In this document: piece by piece, positions 17,815-27,074 of the stretch
How the letters are laid out: each line of letters starts with the position of its first letter
Numbering within the stretch: position 1 is the first letter of the stretch
Source: a bacterium OL-1
GTDB lineage: Bacteria; Actinomycetota; Coriobacteriia; Coriobacteriales; Atopobiaceae
Length of the DNA: 64,000 bases
Direction of reading: 5' to 3'
NCBI GenBank assembly: GCA_000752675.2
Contig: LM994626.1
Span: 656,794-720,793 of the forward strand
Position numbers and translations under genes: made by a program
The notes under the pieces: model-generated
Told to the model about the DNA's origin: nothing
What the model saw: only the letters and a program-made list of their open reading frames with translations
The model's database searches: none

Positions 17815-20587
17815 CCCTCACGGTAGGTGAGATGCCGTTCATTGCGTTGGAGTTGACCACCACGTAGAGGTACCGGCGCACCGATCTTCGCAGGTTGTTG
17901 AGGGTATAGGCGCTTCTCGGATCAGCGACGGTACCCGTGGCGGCAGTCGCCAGCATGAGGTCCGTCCCATCAGCAATCCCCTGGTCGTGGTCCATGTAAT
18001 AGTCGTCCACGCTGAAGTCCGAAAGGACAACGCCGTCAAAGCCCCACTCATCCCGCAACAGCCCGGTCTGAAGGTCCTCTCGGCCGCCGCCCCAGGTATT
18101 TCCAAGGAAGCTGTAGCAGCTCATCATCGAGAGCGGCACATTCACCTCGGTCTGCACCTGCTCCCCTGTCGACGCGTCCAACGCGGGGACAGCGTGCCGC
18201 GTGGGCGACTTGACCGCCATCTCGAACGGTCGTGCATAGATCTCGCGGACTGTCTGCTCCGTGGCCCACGTGCACAGGTGCTCCCTGCGACTGGTCTCCT
18301 GATCGTACACACAGAAGTGCTTGAGCATGTGGACCATGCCGCGCGAGGCGCCACCACCCACTATGGCTCGCGCGAGGGACCCCGTAAGCAGCGGGTCTTC
18401 TGAGTAGTACTCGTAGTTCCTGCCCGAGAAGGGCGAGCGGTGCATGTTGATGGCCGGGCTCCACCAGCCAAAGATGCCAGACGAGAGAGACTCCTCGCCT
18501 ACGGCCTCGCCCATGCTGCGCAGCAGGTCAACGTCCCAGGTCTCCGCCACCAGGTACTCGCTTGGCCACACGCAGTGCGAGCCGCCGCGCTCCATGCCTC
18601 CCATCGCCACCGGCGAGTCGTCCCAGTCGGTTGCCGGCTTGCCAACGGAGTCGATCTTCTCGCCAGCATTGGTGCACACAAGGGCAACCACATCGCCACG
18701 GGACAACTGGTCGAGAAGAACGTCCCACAGGGGGTCGTCGAACTTGCGCCCCCTCAGGTCGATGAGCGAGACCCCGTTCTGGGCATCGGTCTCTGGTGCC
18801 GTTACCGTCCCGTCATCCTCCGCCTCCGCATCGTACATGGAAAGCGTCACGTCCACCGAGGCCGCAGTCTTGTCCTGTGCGGGCGCCGGGAAGCTCCCCG
18901 CCATGTCTTTGCGGGTGAGAAGCACCGGTGTACCATCGGCACCAGAGGTAGCCGGGTTATCGAAGTACTCGTCAAGATCGGGAAACCGCGCGACAATTTC
19001 TGCGCCCGTCGCGTCATCGGTCTGGTAGCGCTTCTCGCCCAGATCGAGCGTGCGCGTCTCCACCACGTGATGGGAATCCGTGCGAAGGGAGACCTGGTAC
19101 GAGCCGGCGGCAAGCAACCAACAGCCGTCTGCCGCAGACCAGCTTGCCATCTGGCGCACCGGCCAGCTCAGCTCGAGCGTCTGCGACTCGCCTGGCGCAA
19201 GCTCACCGGTCTTGGCAAAGGCGACAAGCGCCACCGCGCTCTTCTCGACGGAGCCATCCCACGGGGCACCCACGTACGCCTCGACAACGTCTTTGCCCAA
19301 GAGCTGTCCGGAGTTGGTGACCCGCACCGAGAGCACAACGTTCTCGCCATCCAAGCGGCAGTCGAGAAGTGACCACGAGAAGCTCGTGTACGAGAGGCCA
19401 TAGCCAAAGGGAAAGGTCACGGCGTTGTCGTAGTCGATTGTCCCCATTGCGCCGGCCGTCTCGAAGTAGCGATAGCCAACGTAGATGCCTTCGAGGTACT
19501 CCACAAAGCGCGCACCGTCGCCGGTGGTCTCGTTGCCGGGGTAGAAGTCGTGGATGTCGGTGTAGCGATGCTCGCCCATAGTGTTGAAGCTCGGGGCAAG
19601 GCGCATGTCCCGAGCCCAAAGGTCACAGGTACGGCCACAGGGGTTGTGCCTCCCGCAGAGCACGTCGCCCACCACCTCTGCGCCCACCGCACCGGGAAAG
19701 CCCACATGAAACAGCGCGTCCACCTGGTAGGGACTGCCCTCTTCGACGAGCGGCCCCACCTCGAGCGTGGTTCCCGTGTTGAGAAGTACCACCACGCGGT
19801 CCGCAACCTCGCGTGCCCCTGCAACAAGGCCCAGCTCCTCCGTCGTGAGCTGGAGGGAATGCTGTCCCTCGGCGTAGTTCGCGGTCTCCTCGTTGGGAAT
19901 AAACGACGAGAAGCGCTCGTCTTCCAACGAGGCATTGAGGTCGAGTGAGAGGTCATACCCCTCCCCGCTTGCCCGGCCGAGAACCACCACGGCAATCGTC
20001 CCAGCGACGCTCGCACGCACGTCCTCTGGATAGCTCGACCAAGGCAGCTCCCCGATGTAGTACGTGGTAGTAGCGCGAACGTCGAGCGTCTGGATACCTC
20101 CACGGGGACGGTCCTGCGCGTGTGCGGAAAGCCACTCGTGGACGGAAGAATTGACCTCGAGGCCCGCCTCGACCAGCCCATCGTAGAAGCCCGTGCACAC
20201 CGCGTCCGATGCAACCGAGCCCGCACCGTAGCCGCCAAAGAGCGGGTCCTCCGCACAACGGCCCAGAAGGCTCACCGCACTGCCCTCCTGCAGGGGGAGC
20301 ACGCCGTTGTTTGCTAGGAGCACCATGCCCTCTGCTTCAATCGTGCGCGCAACCTCGTGCGATGCGAGAACCGCCTCCTCAAGCGACGCATAGGTGGGGG
20401 TGTAGTACGCACTGTCCCACTGAGCGGTCACGCTGGGGTCAAGCGCCTCGATGCTCTGTACACTGTGGACCTTCTCGGCGCCCTCGCCTTCACCCTGTGA
20501 CGACGCGGCAGCGCACCCCGCCTGCGCGAAGGCCGCAAGCGCACCAGCGGCAAGACCGAGCGCCTGACGACGTGTAACATCCCGCAT
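17801..20587 (-). CDS. GH3 beta-glucosidase-type lipoprotein with inverted domain order
   Basis: A 928-residue secreted glycosidase. The N-terminus has a twin-arginine motif (TRRQALGL), a hydrophobic stretch and a lipobox (AQAGC), so a Tat-exported lipoprotein is likely. The GH3 C-terminal domain comes first (about 80-400), then a fibronectin-III-like domain (about 420-520), then the catalytic (alpha/beta)8 domain (about 590-910). The last has MLKHFCVYDQE and the nucleophile D857 in GVVLSDFSVDDY (SDF instead of SDW). This permuted order is known in a minority of GH3 enzymes. It would release glucose or another sugar outside the cell. It stands alone, convergent with the sucrose genes. Confidence 0.88.
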   Translation of the reverse strand: MRDVTRRQALGLAAGALAAFAQAGCAAASSQGEGEGAEKVHSVQSIEALDPSVTAQWDSAYYTPTYASLEEAVLASHEVARTIEAEGMVLLANNGVLPLQEGSAVSLLGRCAEDPLFGGYGAGSVASDAVCTGFYDGLVEAGLEVNSSVHEWLSAHAQDRPRGGIQTLDVRATTTYYIGELPWSSYPEDVRASVAGTIAVVVLGRASGEGYDLSLDLNASLEDERFSSFIPNEETANYAEGQHSLQLTTEELGLVAGAREVADRVVVLLNTGTTLEVGPLVEEGSPYQVDALFHVGFPGAVGAEVVGDVLCGRHNPCGRTCDLWARDMRLAPSFNTMGEHRYTDIHDFYPGNETTGDGARFVEYLEGIYVGYRYFETAGAMGTIDYDNAVTFPFGYGLSYTSFSWSLLDCRLDGENVVLSVRVTNSGQLLGKDVVEAYVGAPWDGSVEKSAVALVAFAKTGELAPGESQTLELSWPVRQMASWSAADGCWLLAAGSYQVSLRTDSHHVVETRTLDLGEKRYQTDDATGAEIVARFPDLDEYFDNPATSGADGTPVLLTRKDMAGSFPAPAQDKTAASVDVTLSMYDAEAEDDGTVTAPETDAQNGVSLIDLRGRKFDDPLWDVLLDQLSRGDVVALVCTNAGEKIDSVGKPATDWDDSPVAMGGMERGGSHCVWPSEYLVAETWDVDLLRSMGEAVGEESLSSGIFGWWSPAINMHRSPFSGRNYEYYSEDPLLTGSLARAIVGGGASRGMVHMLKHFCVYDQETSRREHLCTWATEQTVREIYARPFEMAVKSPTRHAVPALDASTGEQVQTEVNVPLSMMSCYSFLGNTWGGGREDLQTGLLRDEWGFDGVVLSDFSVDDYYMDHDQGIADGTDLMLATAATGTVADPRSAYTLNNLRRSVRRYLYVVVNSNAMNGISPTVRVTYS

Positions 20588-20698
20588 AATGACCCCCTAC
20601 CAAACCTCAGCATTAGTGCGCCCATGCGCGCCTTGGCAAGGGTATCTGCCGTGTAGACGCCAGCCCCAGACTCGTCGCGATTGGTCGACGCCTTAACG

Positions 20699-20740
20699 CA
20701 AAATGCCGTGCCTGCCACCAGGTGGCGGGCACGGCATGGG
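20699..20740 (-). terminator. Terminator after corA
   Basis: ATGCCGTGCC...GGCACGGCAT with inner GCCACC/GGTGGC forms a long near-perfect hairpin. On the minus strand it is followed by TTTTGCG. It lies 30 nt beyond the corA stop. Confidence 0.75.
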
Positions 20741-20769
20741 GTCACGCTTCAGGGCCACCGCACCGACCC

Positions 20770-21750
20770 CTATCTGACGACGCGGCTCTTCAGGATCCAG
20801 AACGTCGCAAAAATAGAGAGCCCCAGTGAGAGTATGACCGGGAACACCCAGGTCTCGTCCATGGGAAGCCCGGTGTTCATGCCGTAGAACGAGAAGACCG
20901 TCGTGGGGACCGAAAGCACAAGCGTGATGATGGCGAGGGTGCGCATTGTGAGGTTGAGGTTGTTGTTGATGATCGAGCCAAACGTTTCCATGGTCTCGTT
21001 GTAGACCTGCGTGTATATCTCGCACATCTCGATGGCCTGCTTGACCTCAACGGACGTGTCGTTCAGAAGGTCTCGGTCCTCGTCGTAGAGCTTGAGGATA
21101 CGTCCGTAGCTTATGCGCTGGATGGTGGTGTCGAGTGCCTTGAGCGATGTCGAGAAGTACACCAGCGACTTCTCGAACCCCAGCATCTTGATGAGCTCCT
21201 CGTTGCGCATGGACCTCCGAAGCTCGCGCTCGTTCTCGCGAAACTGGCGGTTCACCGAACGCAAGTCAATCTGGTAGCGCCTGGAGATGTGCAGCAGAAT
21301 CTGCAGCAGGAAGCGCGTGCGCTGTGCCGTATTGATGTCGCGGACCCGGCCACTCTCGAAGGCGGAGATGGTCCAGTTCTCCTTGAGGCTCACGGTCATG
21401 ACCAGGTCCTTCTCGGGCAGGAAGAGCACGGCGAGCGGATGGGTGTCGTACTGGACGATCGAGGTGCTCTCGGCCTCGCTCTTGTCCTCCACGAAGGGGC
21501 AGTCCACGATCACGAGCACCTGCCTGGTCTCGTCGTCCCGCTCGATGCGCGAGCTCTCCTCGTCATCGAGCGCAGAGGCGACAAAGTCCGGTATGACGCC
21601 CATCTCGCTTTGCATCCAGGCGCGCTCCCGCTTGGTGGGGGCCACGACGCTTACCCAGCATCCCGGGCAGGGCCCCGCCACTCGTGAGGTGAGAAAGACC
21701 TTCTCACCGCTCTCGTCCTCCTCGACGGATGTCTTGAAGCACTCGATCAC
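20770..21750 (-). CDS. corA: CorA-family magnesium/cobalt transporter
   Basis: A 326-residue pentameric Mg2+ channel-type protein. A long cytoplasmic alpha/beta and helical domain (about 1-265) leads to two C-terminal membrane helices, with the selectivity motif YGMN directly after the first (VFSFYGMNTG). The usual C-terminal basic tail is short. The start is a GTG at 21750. It lies 26 nt after asnS in the same direction and ends at a strong terminator, so it is probably the last gene of an asnS-corA transcript. The ion (Mg2+, Co2+ or Zn2+ efflux) cannot be fixed from sequence. Confidence 0.92.
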   Translation of the reverse strand: MIECFKTSVEEDESGEKVFLTSRVAGPCPGCWVSVVAPTKRERAWMQSEMGVIPDFVASALDDEESSRIERDDETRQVLVIVDCPFVEDKSEAESTSIVQYDTHPLAVLFLPEKDLVMTVSLKENWTISAFESGRVRDINTAQRTRFLLQILLHISRRYQIDLRSVNRQFRENERELRRSMRNEELIKMLGFEKSLVYFSTSLKALDTTIQRISYGRILKLYDEDRDLLNDTSVEVKQAIEMCEIYTQVYNETMETFGSIINNNLNLTMRTLAIITLVLSVPTTVFSFYGMNTGLPMDETWVFPVILSLGLSIFATFWILKSRVVR

Positions 21751-21776
21751 AGGCCCTGCCCCTACTCTTAGCGCCC

Positions 21777-23186
21777 TTAGAAGTCCGCGTTGCCCACGGT
21801 GCGCGGGTGCGGCAGCACGTCACGGATGTTGTCGACGCCCGTGAGGTACATGACCAGGCGCTCGAAGCCCAGGCCAAAGCCCGCGTGGTGGCAGCCGCCA
21901 TAGCGTCGCAGGTCAAGGTAGTACTTGTACTGCTCGGGATCCATGCCCAGCTCCTGGATGCGGCGCTCGAGCACATCCAGGCGCTCCTCGCGCTGAGAGC
22001 CGCCGATGATCTCGCCAATGCCGGGGACTAGGCAGTCCGCAGCGGCAACGGTCTTGCCGTCGTCGTTCAGGCGCATGTAGAACGCCTTGATGTCGCGCGG
22101 GTAGTCCGTCACGAACGTGGGGCGCTTGAAGTGCTTCTCGGTGAGGAAGCGCTCGTGCTCGGTCTGGAGGTCAACGCCCCAGGAGACGGGGTATTCGAAC
22201 ATCGTGCCGGAGTTCTGGGCGTCCTCGAGGATCTTCACGGCGTCGGTGTAGCTCACGCGCGCGAAGTCGCTCGTGGCAACGTGCTGCAAGCGCTCCTTGA
22301 GGCCCTTGTCCACCCACTTGTTGAAGAAGTCCAGCTCGTCGGGGCAGTGCTCCATCACGTAGGTGATGACGAACTTGAGCATCTCCTCCGAGACGTCCAT
22401 CTCGCCCTCGAGGTCGCAGAAGGCCATCTCGGGCTCGACCATCCAGAACTCGGCGGCATGACGGCGCGTGTTGGAGTTCTCGGCGCGGAAGGTGGGGCCA
22501 AAGGTGTAGACGTCGCCAAAGCTCATGGCAAAGTTCTCGGCCTGGAGCTGACCGGAGACCGTGAGGTTGGTGGGCTTGCCAAAGAAGTCCTTGCTGTAGT
22601 CCACCTTGCCGTTCTCGGTGAGGGGCGGGTTGGCCGGGTCGATGGTGGTCACGCGGAACATCTCGCCCGCGCCCTCGGCGTCCGACGCGGTGATGATGGG
22701 AGTGTTCACGTAGAGGAAGCCACGCTCCTGGAAGAAGCGGTGGATGGCAAAGGCGGCCACGCTGCGCACGCGGAAGACCGCACGGAAGAGGTTGGTACGG
22801 CTGCGCAGATGCTGCTGGGTGCGCAGGAACTCGCGCGTCTGGCGCTTCTTCTGCATGGGGTAGTCGGGCGCGGAGGCACCCTCCACCGTGACGGTCTCTG
22901 CCTGCAGCTCGAAGGGCTGGGGACGGTCCGGCGTAAGCTCGAGCGTTCCGCGCACGATGAGGGCGGCGCCCACGTTCTGCGAGACAATCCCCTCGTACGT
23001 CTCGTCCCCCAAGCGCTCGCGGTTGACCACAACCTGCAGGTCCTTGAAGCAGCTGCCGTCGTTCAGGGTGACAAAGCCAAAGTTCTTCATGTCGCGGATG
23101 GAGCGCACCCAGCCTGCGACGGTGAGCTCGGTGCCACCCAGCTGCTCCATGTCCGCGTAGAGCGCGGCGATTCTCGTGCGATTCAA
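21777..23186 (-). CDS. asnS: Asparaginyl-tRNA synthetase
   Basis: About 469 residues of a class IIb synthetase that charges tRNA-Asn. An N-terminal OB-fold anticodon-binding domain ([22 protein letters not shown]) precedes the catalytic core with motif 2 ([21 protein letters not shown]) and motif 3 ([13 protein letters not shown]), ending [11 protein letters not shown] prefer the TTG at 23186 because AGGAAGG lies 7 nt upstream, giving [12 protein letters not shown]. The in-frame ATG at 23216 is a weaker alternative with a poor ribosome site. It is divergent from the GAF-domain reductase gene. Confidence 0.95.
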   Translation of the reverse strand: MNRTRIAALYADMEQLGGTELTVAGWVRSIRDMKNFGFVTLNDGSCFKDLQVVVNRERLGDETYEGIVSQNVGAALIVRGTLELTPDRPQPFELQAETVTVEGASAPDYPMQKKRQTREFLRTQQHLRSRTNLFRAVFRVRSVAAFAIHRFFQERGFLYVNTPIITASDAEGAGEMFRVTTIDPANPPLTENGKVDYSKDFFGKPTNLTVSGQLQAENFAMSFGDVYTFGPTFRAENSNTRRHAAEFWMVEPEMAFCDLEGEMDVSEEMLKFVITYVMEHCPDELDFFNKWVDKGLKERLQHVATSDFARVSYTDAVKILEDAQNSGTMFEYPVSWGVDLQTEHERFLTEKHFKRPTFVTDYPRDIKAFYMRLNDDGKTVAAADCLVPGIGEIIGGSQREERLDVLERRIQELGMDPEQYKYYLDLRRYGGCHHAGFGLGFERLVMYLTGVDNIRDVLPHPRTVGNADF

Positions 23187-23293
23187 GGGACGTCCTTCCT
23201 CTTGGAATTGTGTCATGCTCGTTAACCGTCCTATCTTATCGCGACGAGCTGGCACCGCATCCATCATTCTCTGCACTGGAAGGAGACGCCATC

Positions 23294-23821
23294 ATGGACA
23301 ACCCGCAGGCCACAGACTACGAACTTCTCGCTCAGCAGGTAGGCTCACTTGCCGAGGGAACGCCGGGTTGGCTGCCCGCCTTTGCCAACGCGGCCGCCCT
23401 CCTGGGCGAAAGTCTGTCAGACATCAACTGGGTGGGCTTCTACGTGGCCGTCGCAGGTCCCACAGGCAAGCAGGACCTTGTCCTTGGCCCCTTCTGGGGA
23501 CGTCCCGCCTGCGTGAGCATCCCCTATGGCGCCGGCGTCTGCGGAAGGGCCGTCGAGACAAACGAGCCCCAAATCGTGCCCGACGTCCACGCCTTCCCGG
23601 GCCACATTGCCTGCGACGCCGCTTCGCGCTCGGAACTCGTGGTGCCCATCGACGTAACCGCCGCTGACGGCAGCACCACCGTCTGGGGCGTCCTCGACTG
23701 CGACAGCCCTGTCCCCGCGCGCTTCTCGGCGGCGGACCTCGACGGATTCGCGCTCATCGTACGCGCGCTGGAGAAGTTTGCAGACCTTGTCAATCCTGCC
23801 GTGCGCCCCGCGCGCTCGTAG
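23294..23821 (+). CDS. msrC: Free methionine-(R)-sulfoxide reductase (GAF domain)
   Basis: A 175-residue single GAF-domain enzyme that reduces free methionine-R-sulfoxide. The signature runs through GPFWGRPACVSIPYGAGVCGRA (with catalytic-region cysteines), VPDVHAFPGHIACDAASRSELVVPI and GVLDCDSP. AAGGAG precedes the ATG at 23294 by 9 nt. It is followed by pyrE 50 nt downstream. An oxidative-damage repair role in an anaerobe fits the ferritin and old yellow enzyme nearby, but no shared control is visible. Confidence 0.9.
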   Translation: MDNPQATDYELLAQQVGSLAEGTPGWLPAFANAAALLGESLSDINWVGFYVAVAGPTGKQDLVLGPFWGRPACVSIPYGAGVCGRAVETNEPQIVPDVHAFPGHIACDAASRSELVVPIDVTAADGSTTVWGVLDCDSPVPARFSAADLDGFALIVRALEKFADLVNPAVRPARS

Positions 23822-23871
23822 TCGCGTAGAATCTCATGCGAGACGATCGTCACCACCGAGAGGAGACGTCA

Positions 23872-24534
23872 ATGGAGGAGTACAAGCGCCAGTTCATCGA
23901 CTTCATGGTCGAGAGCAAGGTGCTCAAGTTTGGCGAGTTCACCCTCAAGAGCGGCAGGAAGTCGCCATTCTTCATGAACGCGGGAGCCTACGTCACGGGC
24001 TCACAGCTCAAGCGCCTGGGCGAGTTCTATGCCCGTGCCATCCACGACAACTTTGGCCTGGACTTCGACGTGCTCTTTGGGCCCGCCTACAAGGGCATCC
24101 CCTTGGCGGTCTCCTGCGCCATCGCCTTTCACGACCTCTACGGCAAGGAGGTGCGCTACTGCTCCAACCGCAAGGAGGCCAAGGACCACGGTGCCGACAA
24201 GGGCAACCTCCTTGGAAGCGAACTTAGAGACGGCGACCGCGTGGTTATGATCGAGGACGTCACCACCTCCGGCAAGTCCATCGACGAGACCTACCCCATC
24301 GTGACCGGCGCGGCCGCGGTCGAAGTCAAGGGCCTTATCGTCTCGCTCAACCGCATGGAGGTGGGCAAGGGCGGCAAGGTGAGCGCCCAGGAAGAGATCC
24401 AGGAGCGCTACGGCTTCCCCGTCGCAAGCATTGTGACCATGGCCGAGGTCGTCGAGGCGCTCAACGGCACCGTCATTACGCCAGAGCTCAAGGCCGCCAT
24501 TGACGAGTACTACGAGAAGTACGGCGTAAAGTAG
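23872..24534 (+). CDS. pyrE: Orotate phosphoribosyltransferase
   Basis: A 220-residue type I phosphoribosyltransferase that makes orotidine-5'-phosphate in pyrimidine synthesis. The PRPP-binding motif VVMIEDVTTSGKS is at about residue 123. FTLKSGRKSPFFMNAG and GPAYKGIPLA are family blocks. GAGGAG lies 5 nt before the ATG at 23872. It is isolated from other pyr genes in this window and is followed by a hairpin at 24574-24603. Confidence 0.94.
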   Translation: MEEYKRQFIDFMVESKVLKFGEFTLKSGRKSPFFMNAGAYVTGSQLKRLGEFYARAIHDNFGLDFDVLFGPAYKGIPLAVSCAIAFHDLYGKEVRYCSNRKEAKDHGADKGNLLGSELRDGDRVVMIEDVTTSGKSIDETYPIVTGAAAVEVKGLIVSLNRMEVGKGGKVSAQEEIQERYGFPVASIVTMAEVVEALNGTVITPELKAAIDEYYEKYGVK

Positions 24535-24573
24535 CGCGCGGATACAAGCGCCGCTTCACGCGGCACAGAAACG

Positions 24574-24603
24574 CGGGGCGTCAGCACAAGCTGGCGCCCC
24601 GCA
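24574..24603. terminator. Hairpin between pyrE and the convergent DUF5692 gene
   Basis: GCGGGGCG and CAGC pair with GCTG and CGCCCCGC around ACAA, with one mismatch. It lacks a clear T-tract on either strand, but its convergent position suggests a two-way terminator. Confidence 0.5.
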
Positions 24604-24637
24604 TGCGTTGCGAGCGGCTTGTCTTGCCCTGCTCGTC

Positions 24638-25630
24638 CTACGCAGCCAGATCGGCGCGACGGGCCGTGGCCTCCTCGAAGTCGCGGGTGCCCACAAAGAC
24701 GTCCTGCTTGTAGGGGTTGACGCCCAGCTTCTTGGCACGGTAGGCAATGTAGCAGATGGCAGCCACATTGGCCGCGAGCGCAATCACAGAGACCACGGTC
24801 GCCGTGGTGGGATTGAGTGTGGAGTGCGTCACAAAGACCGACTCCTCCTGGAACGCGGGGAAGACCTGCGCGAACATGCACCAAATGGCCAGCGTGTTGG
24901 CGCGGTTCTGAATCCAGCCGCCCTTGTTCCAGAGCGCGTTTGCCACCGTGGGGGCAAGAAGCAGCGCCAGGCCGCAGTACCAAGCGTGGTGCGGCAGGCA
25001 GTTGTAGGTGTAGCAGAAGTTCCAGATATCATAGGCACCAATGAAGACCCAGGTCATGTCAGGCCAGAGCATGTCTCGGCCGTCCTTGGAAGAGTAGACG
25101 TTCCACCAGGCCGTCATGCAGAAGATGTTGATGATGCCGGCGATGCCGTTGAAGACGTTGTTCCAGCCCGCGAGCTGCGTCGCGCCCTCTGAGGTCACCC
25201 ACGTGCTCTGACCGAGTGCAAAGAAGTGGTAGGCGCTCTCGAAGTCGGAGCAGACGGCAATGAGGATGTTGATCGCGACGATCGCAAAGGGGAAGGCGCG
25301 GAACCAGTGCGCGCGACCAAGGCTTCCCCACTGGTACTTGATGACCATGAAGCCGATGCAGCCGGCAAGCGCGGCGTAGACCTTGGCGTAGTGGAACCAG
25401 CTGTTCTGGTAGATGTGGGTTGGGTTGGTGAGCGCCCACTCCTGACCCTGCGCCACGCCCACGGCAATGGCAATGCAGTAGATGGTCATTGCCACGGGCA
25501 GCACACCAAACATGATGAGCCCCCCGACCTTTGACCTGCGGGCAAACTCGTTGAGCACGATGAGCCCAACGAAGACCATCACCCACCCCAGGAGCTGGAA
25601 CGGCAGATTGGCGCTGTGGTCGAACAACAT
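24638..25630 (-). CDS. DUF5692 family membrane protein
   Basis: A 330-residue integral membrane protein with about nine hydrophobic helices and many conserved-looking aromatic segments (TWVFIGAYDIWNFCYTYNCLPHHAWYC, split here by a helix end). It matches what I know as the DUF5692 family, whose function is not established. It starts at an ATG at 25630, 57 nt downstream of a TetR-type regulator on the same strand that has an operator-like palindrome at its own promoter. The pair therefore looks like an inducible two-gene unit, perhaps for a lipophilic compound. Transport or enzyme activity cannot be told apart. Confidence 0.7.
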   Translation of the reverse strand: MLFDHSANLPFQLLGWVMVFVGLIVLNEFARRSKVGGLIMFGVLPVAMTIYCIAIAVGVAQGQEWALTNPTHIYQNSWFHYAKVYAALAGCIGFMVIKYQWGSLGRAHWFRAFPFAIVAINILIAVCSDFESAYHFFALGQSTWVTSEGATQLAGWNNVFNGIAGIINIFCMTAWWNVYSSKDGRDMLWPDMTWVFIGAYDIWNFCYTYNCLPHHAWYCGLALLLAPTVANALWNKGGWIQNRANTLAIWCMFAQVFPAFQEESVFVTHSTLNPTTATVVSVIALAANVAAICYIAYRAKKLGVNPYKQDVFVGTRDFEEATARRADLAA

Positions 25631-25687
25631 GGCACTTCCTCTCTCTTGCTGTCTTTGGGGAAACGCTACCGTCGCGCCGTGGCGCGG

Positions 25688-26272
25688 CTAGTCCTGTTGG
25701 GAGCCAAGGTCGAGGTGGAGCGTGTCGGCGATGAGGTCGGCAACAAGCTCGTCCGAGGCGTCGGGGTGGGTCCTCATGTAGCTCATGAGGCCAATGATGA
25801 GCAGGTAGAACTCCTCGTAGGGATGGCGTATCTCCACGCGGTGGTACCTTGCGTACTCGGTGACGGTGGTACGGGTGAGGTACTCGGCAAGAGTGTGGGC
25901 CGTCTGCTGACTAAAGCGCTGGTAGAGCAGGGCGTTCTGGCTCCTGAGAAGATCGGTCCTAAAGCTGTCCTCGTCAAAGAGGTGGCGTCGAAGCATGGCG
26001 ACGCAGGTCTTGAGGGCGCCGGCGACGTCCCCGCGCACACGCTGCGCGTTCCACTCGCGCACGGCAGCCACAAAGGTGTCGACATAGGCGTCGAGAATGG
26101 CGTCGGTCACCTCATCGCGACCCGAGAAGTAGTGATAGAAGAGGCTGCGCGTGATTCCCGCCCGATCGGCAATGTCCTTTACCGAGGTGCGGTCGATTCC
26201 CTTCTCCTCGTAGAGGGAGCGAGCAGCGGCAATGATCTGCTCGCGCCGCGTCTCTGCAATCTCGCCGCGCAT
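25688..26272 (-). CDS. TetR-family transcriptional regulator
   Basis: A 194-residue repressor with an N-terminal helix-turn-helix (TSVKDIADRAGITRSLFYHYFSGRDEV, residues about 30-56 in two parts) and a helical ligand-binding domain. The ATG at 26272 has AAGGAGG 8 nt upstream. The earlier ATG at 26299 lies inside a palindrome and lacks a ribosome site. It is co-directional with the DUF5692 gene. The ligand is unknown. Confidence 0.85.
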   Translation of the reverse strand: MRGEIAETRREQIIAAARSLYEEKGIDRTSVKDIADRAGITRSLFYHYFSGRDEVTDAILDAYVDTFVAAVREWNAQRVRGDVAGALKTCVAMLRRHLFDEDSFRTDLLRSQNALLYQRFSQQTAHTLAEYLTRTTVTEYARYHRVEIRHPYEEFYLLIIGLMSYMRTHPDASDELVADLIADTLHLDLGSQQD

Positions 26273-26288
26273 CGACTCCACCTCCTTA

Positions 26289-26305
26289 GTTGACACCATG
26301 TCAAC
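26289..26305. promoter_or_regulatory. Perfect palindrome at the tetR promoter
   Basis: GTTGACA-CCA-TGTCAAC is a perfect 7-bp inverted repeat with a 3-nt centre, 16 nt before the tetR ATG. Each arm also reads TTGACA, a -35 sequence, so a bound repressor would block the promoter. This implies autoregulation of tetR and the DUF5692 gene. Confidence 0.65.
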
Positions 26306-26401
26306 GAACGGGCCAATAATAGGATGTGAAGAGAATGTGTGGCAACAAACAGTTTGCGAAAAACGTCAACGATTCCCAGCCCAGAGGTGGTGCTGCGGAC
26401 G

Positions 26402-26433
26402 AAAAAACGCGGCTGCCTGCTTGGGCAACCGCG
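26402..26433 (-). terminator. Terminator after the ferritin gene
   Basis: On the minus strand GCGGTTGCC pairs with GGCAGCCGC and is followed by GTTTTTTC. It lies 30 nt beyond the ferritin stop. Confidence 0.8.
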
Positions 26434-26462
26434 CTCCTTGCCACCAATTGTGTTGCAGAGGC

Positions 26463-26978
26463 CTACATGGGCATTGTGGGGGCAACAAAGGTGCGGGCCT
26501 GGTACTCGCGATCCAGGTCGTAGAGGCCCTTGGGGTCGGAGCCAAAGAGCTCCATGTTCTTGATCATGTCGGAGGCGTTGGTCTCCTCCTCGCCCTGCTC
26601 CTTCACGAACCAATCGAGCAGCTGCATGGTACGGAAGTCGTGAACGTCGTAGGCGGCCTGGTAGCACTCGTTGATCGCGGCCGTGATGTAGCGCTCGTGC
26701 TCGAGGCCAGCCTGCAGCGGCGCAAGGTCGTTGGTGAAGGTCTTGTCGGGCTCGGCGATGGCTGCCATCTTGACCTGGTAGTCGTTGTCCAGTAGGTAGC
26801 GGCGGAGGATCTTGGCGTGGGCAATCTCCTCCTGCACCTGCACCATGTACCAGTTAGCGAACCCCTTGAGGCCGCGGTCCTCGTAGTAGTCGGCAAACGT
26901 GAGGTAGAGGTATGCCGAGTAGAGCTCCTTGTTGATCTGGGCGTTAAGGGTGTCGCCGACCTTCTTGTCGAGTGCCAT
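26463..26978 (-). CDS. ftnA: Non-haem ferritin
   Basis: A 171-residue four-helix-bundle iron store. Ferroxidase ligands are visible: E18 in NKELYSAYLYL, the EExxH motif (QEEIAHA, about residues 50-55) and later KEQGEEETNASDMI. There is no haem-binding Met typical of bacterioferritin. The ATG at 26978 (MALDKKVGD) is preceded by AGAAGG. It is a single-gene unit with its own terminator. Storage of iron and protection against Fenton chemistry are the expected roles. Confidence 0.93.
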   Translation of the reverse strand: MALDKKVGDTLNAQINKELYSAYLYLTFADYYEDRGLKGFANWYMVQVQEEIAHAKILRRYLLDNDYQVKMAAIAEPDKTFTNDLAPLQAGLEHERYITAAINECYQAAYDVHDFRTMQLLDWFVKEQGEEETNASDMIKNMELFGSDPKGLYDLDREYQARTFVAPTMPM

Positions 26979-27074
26979 GACAACCTTCTTTCCTGCCCCG
27001 CGGGGCATGTAAGCGTCTGTGCCAGTGAAGAGTTTACCCAGTGCGTCAGAAACCAGTCTCGCGACACGCCACCG

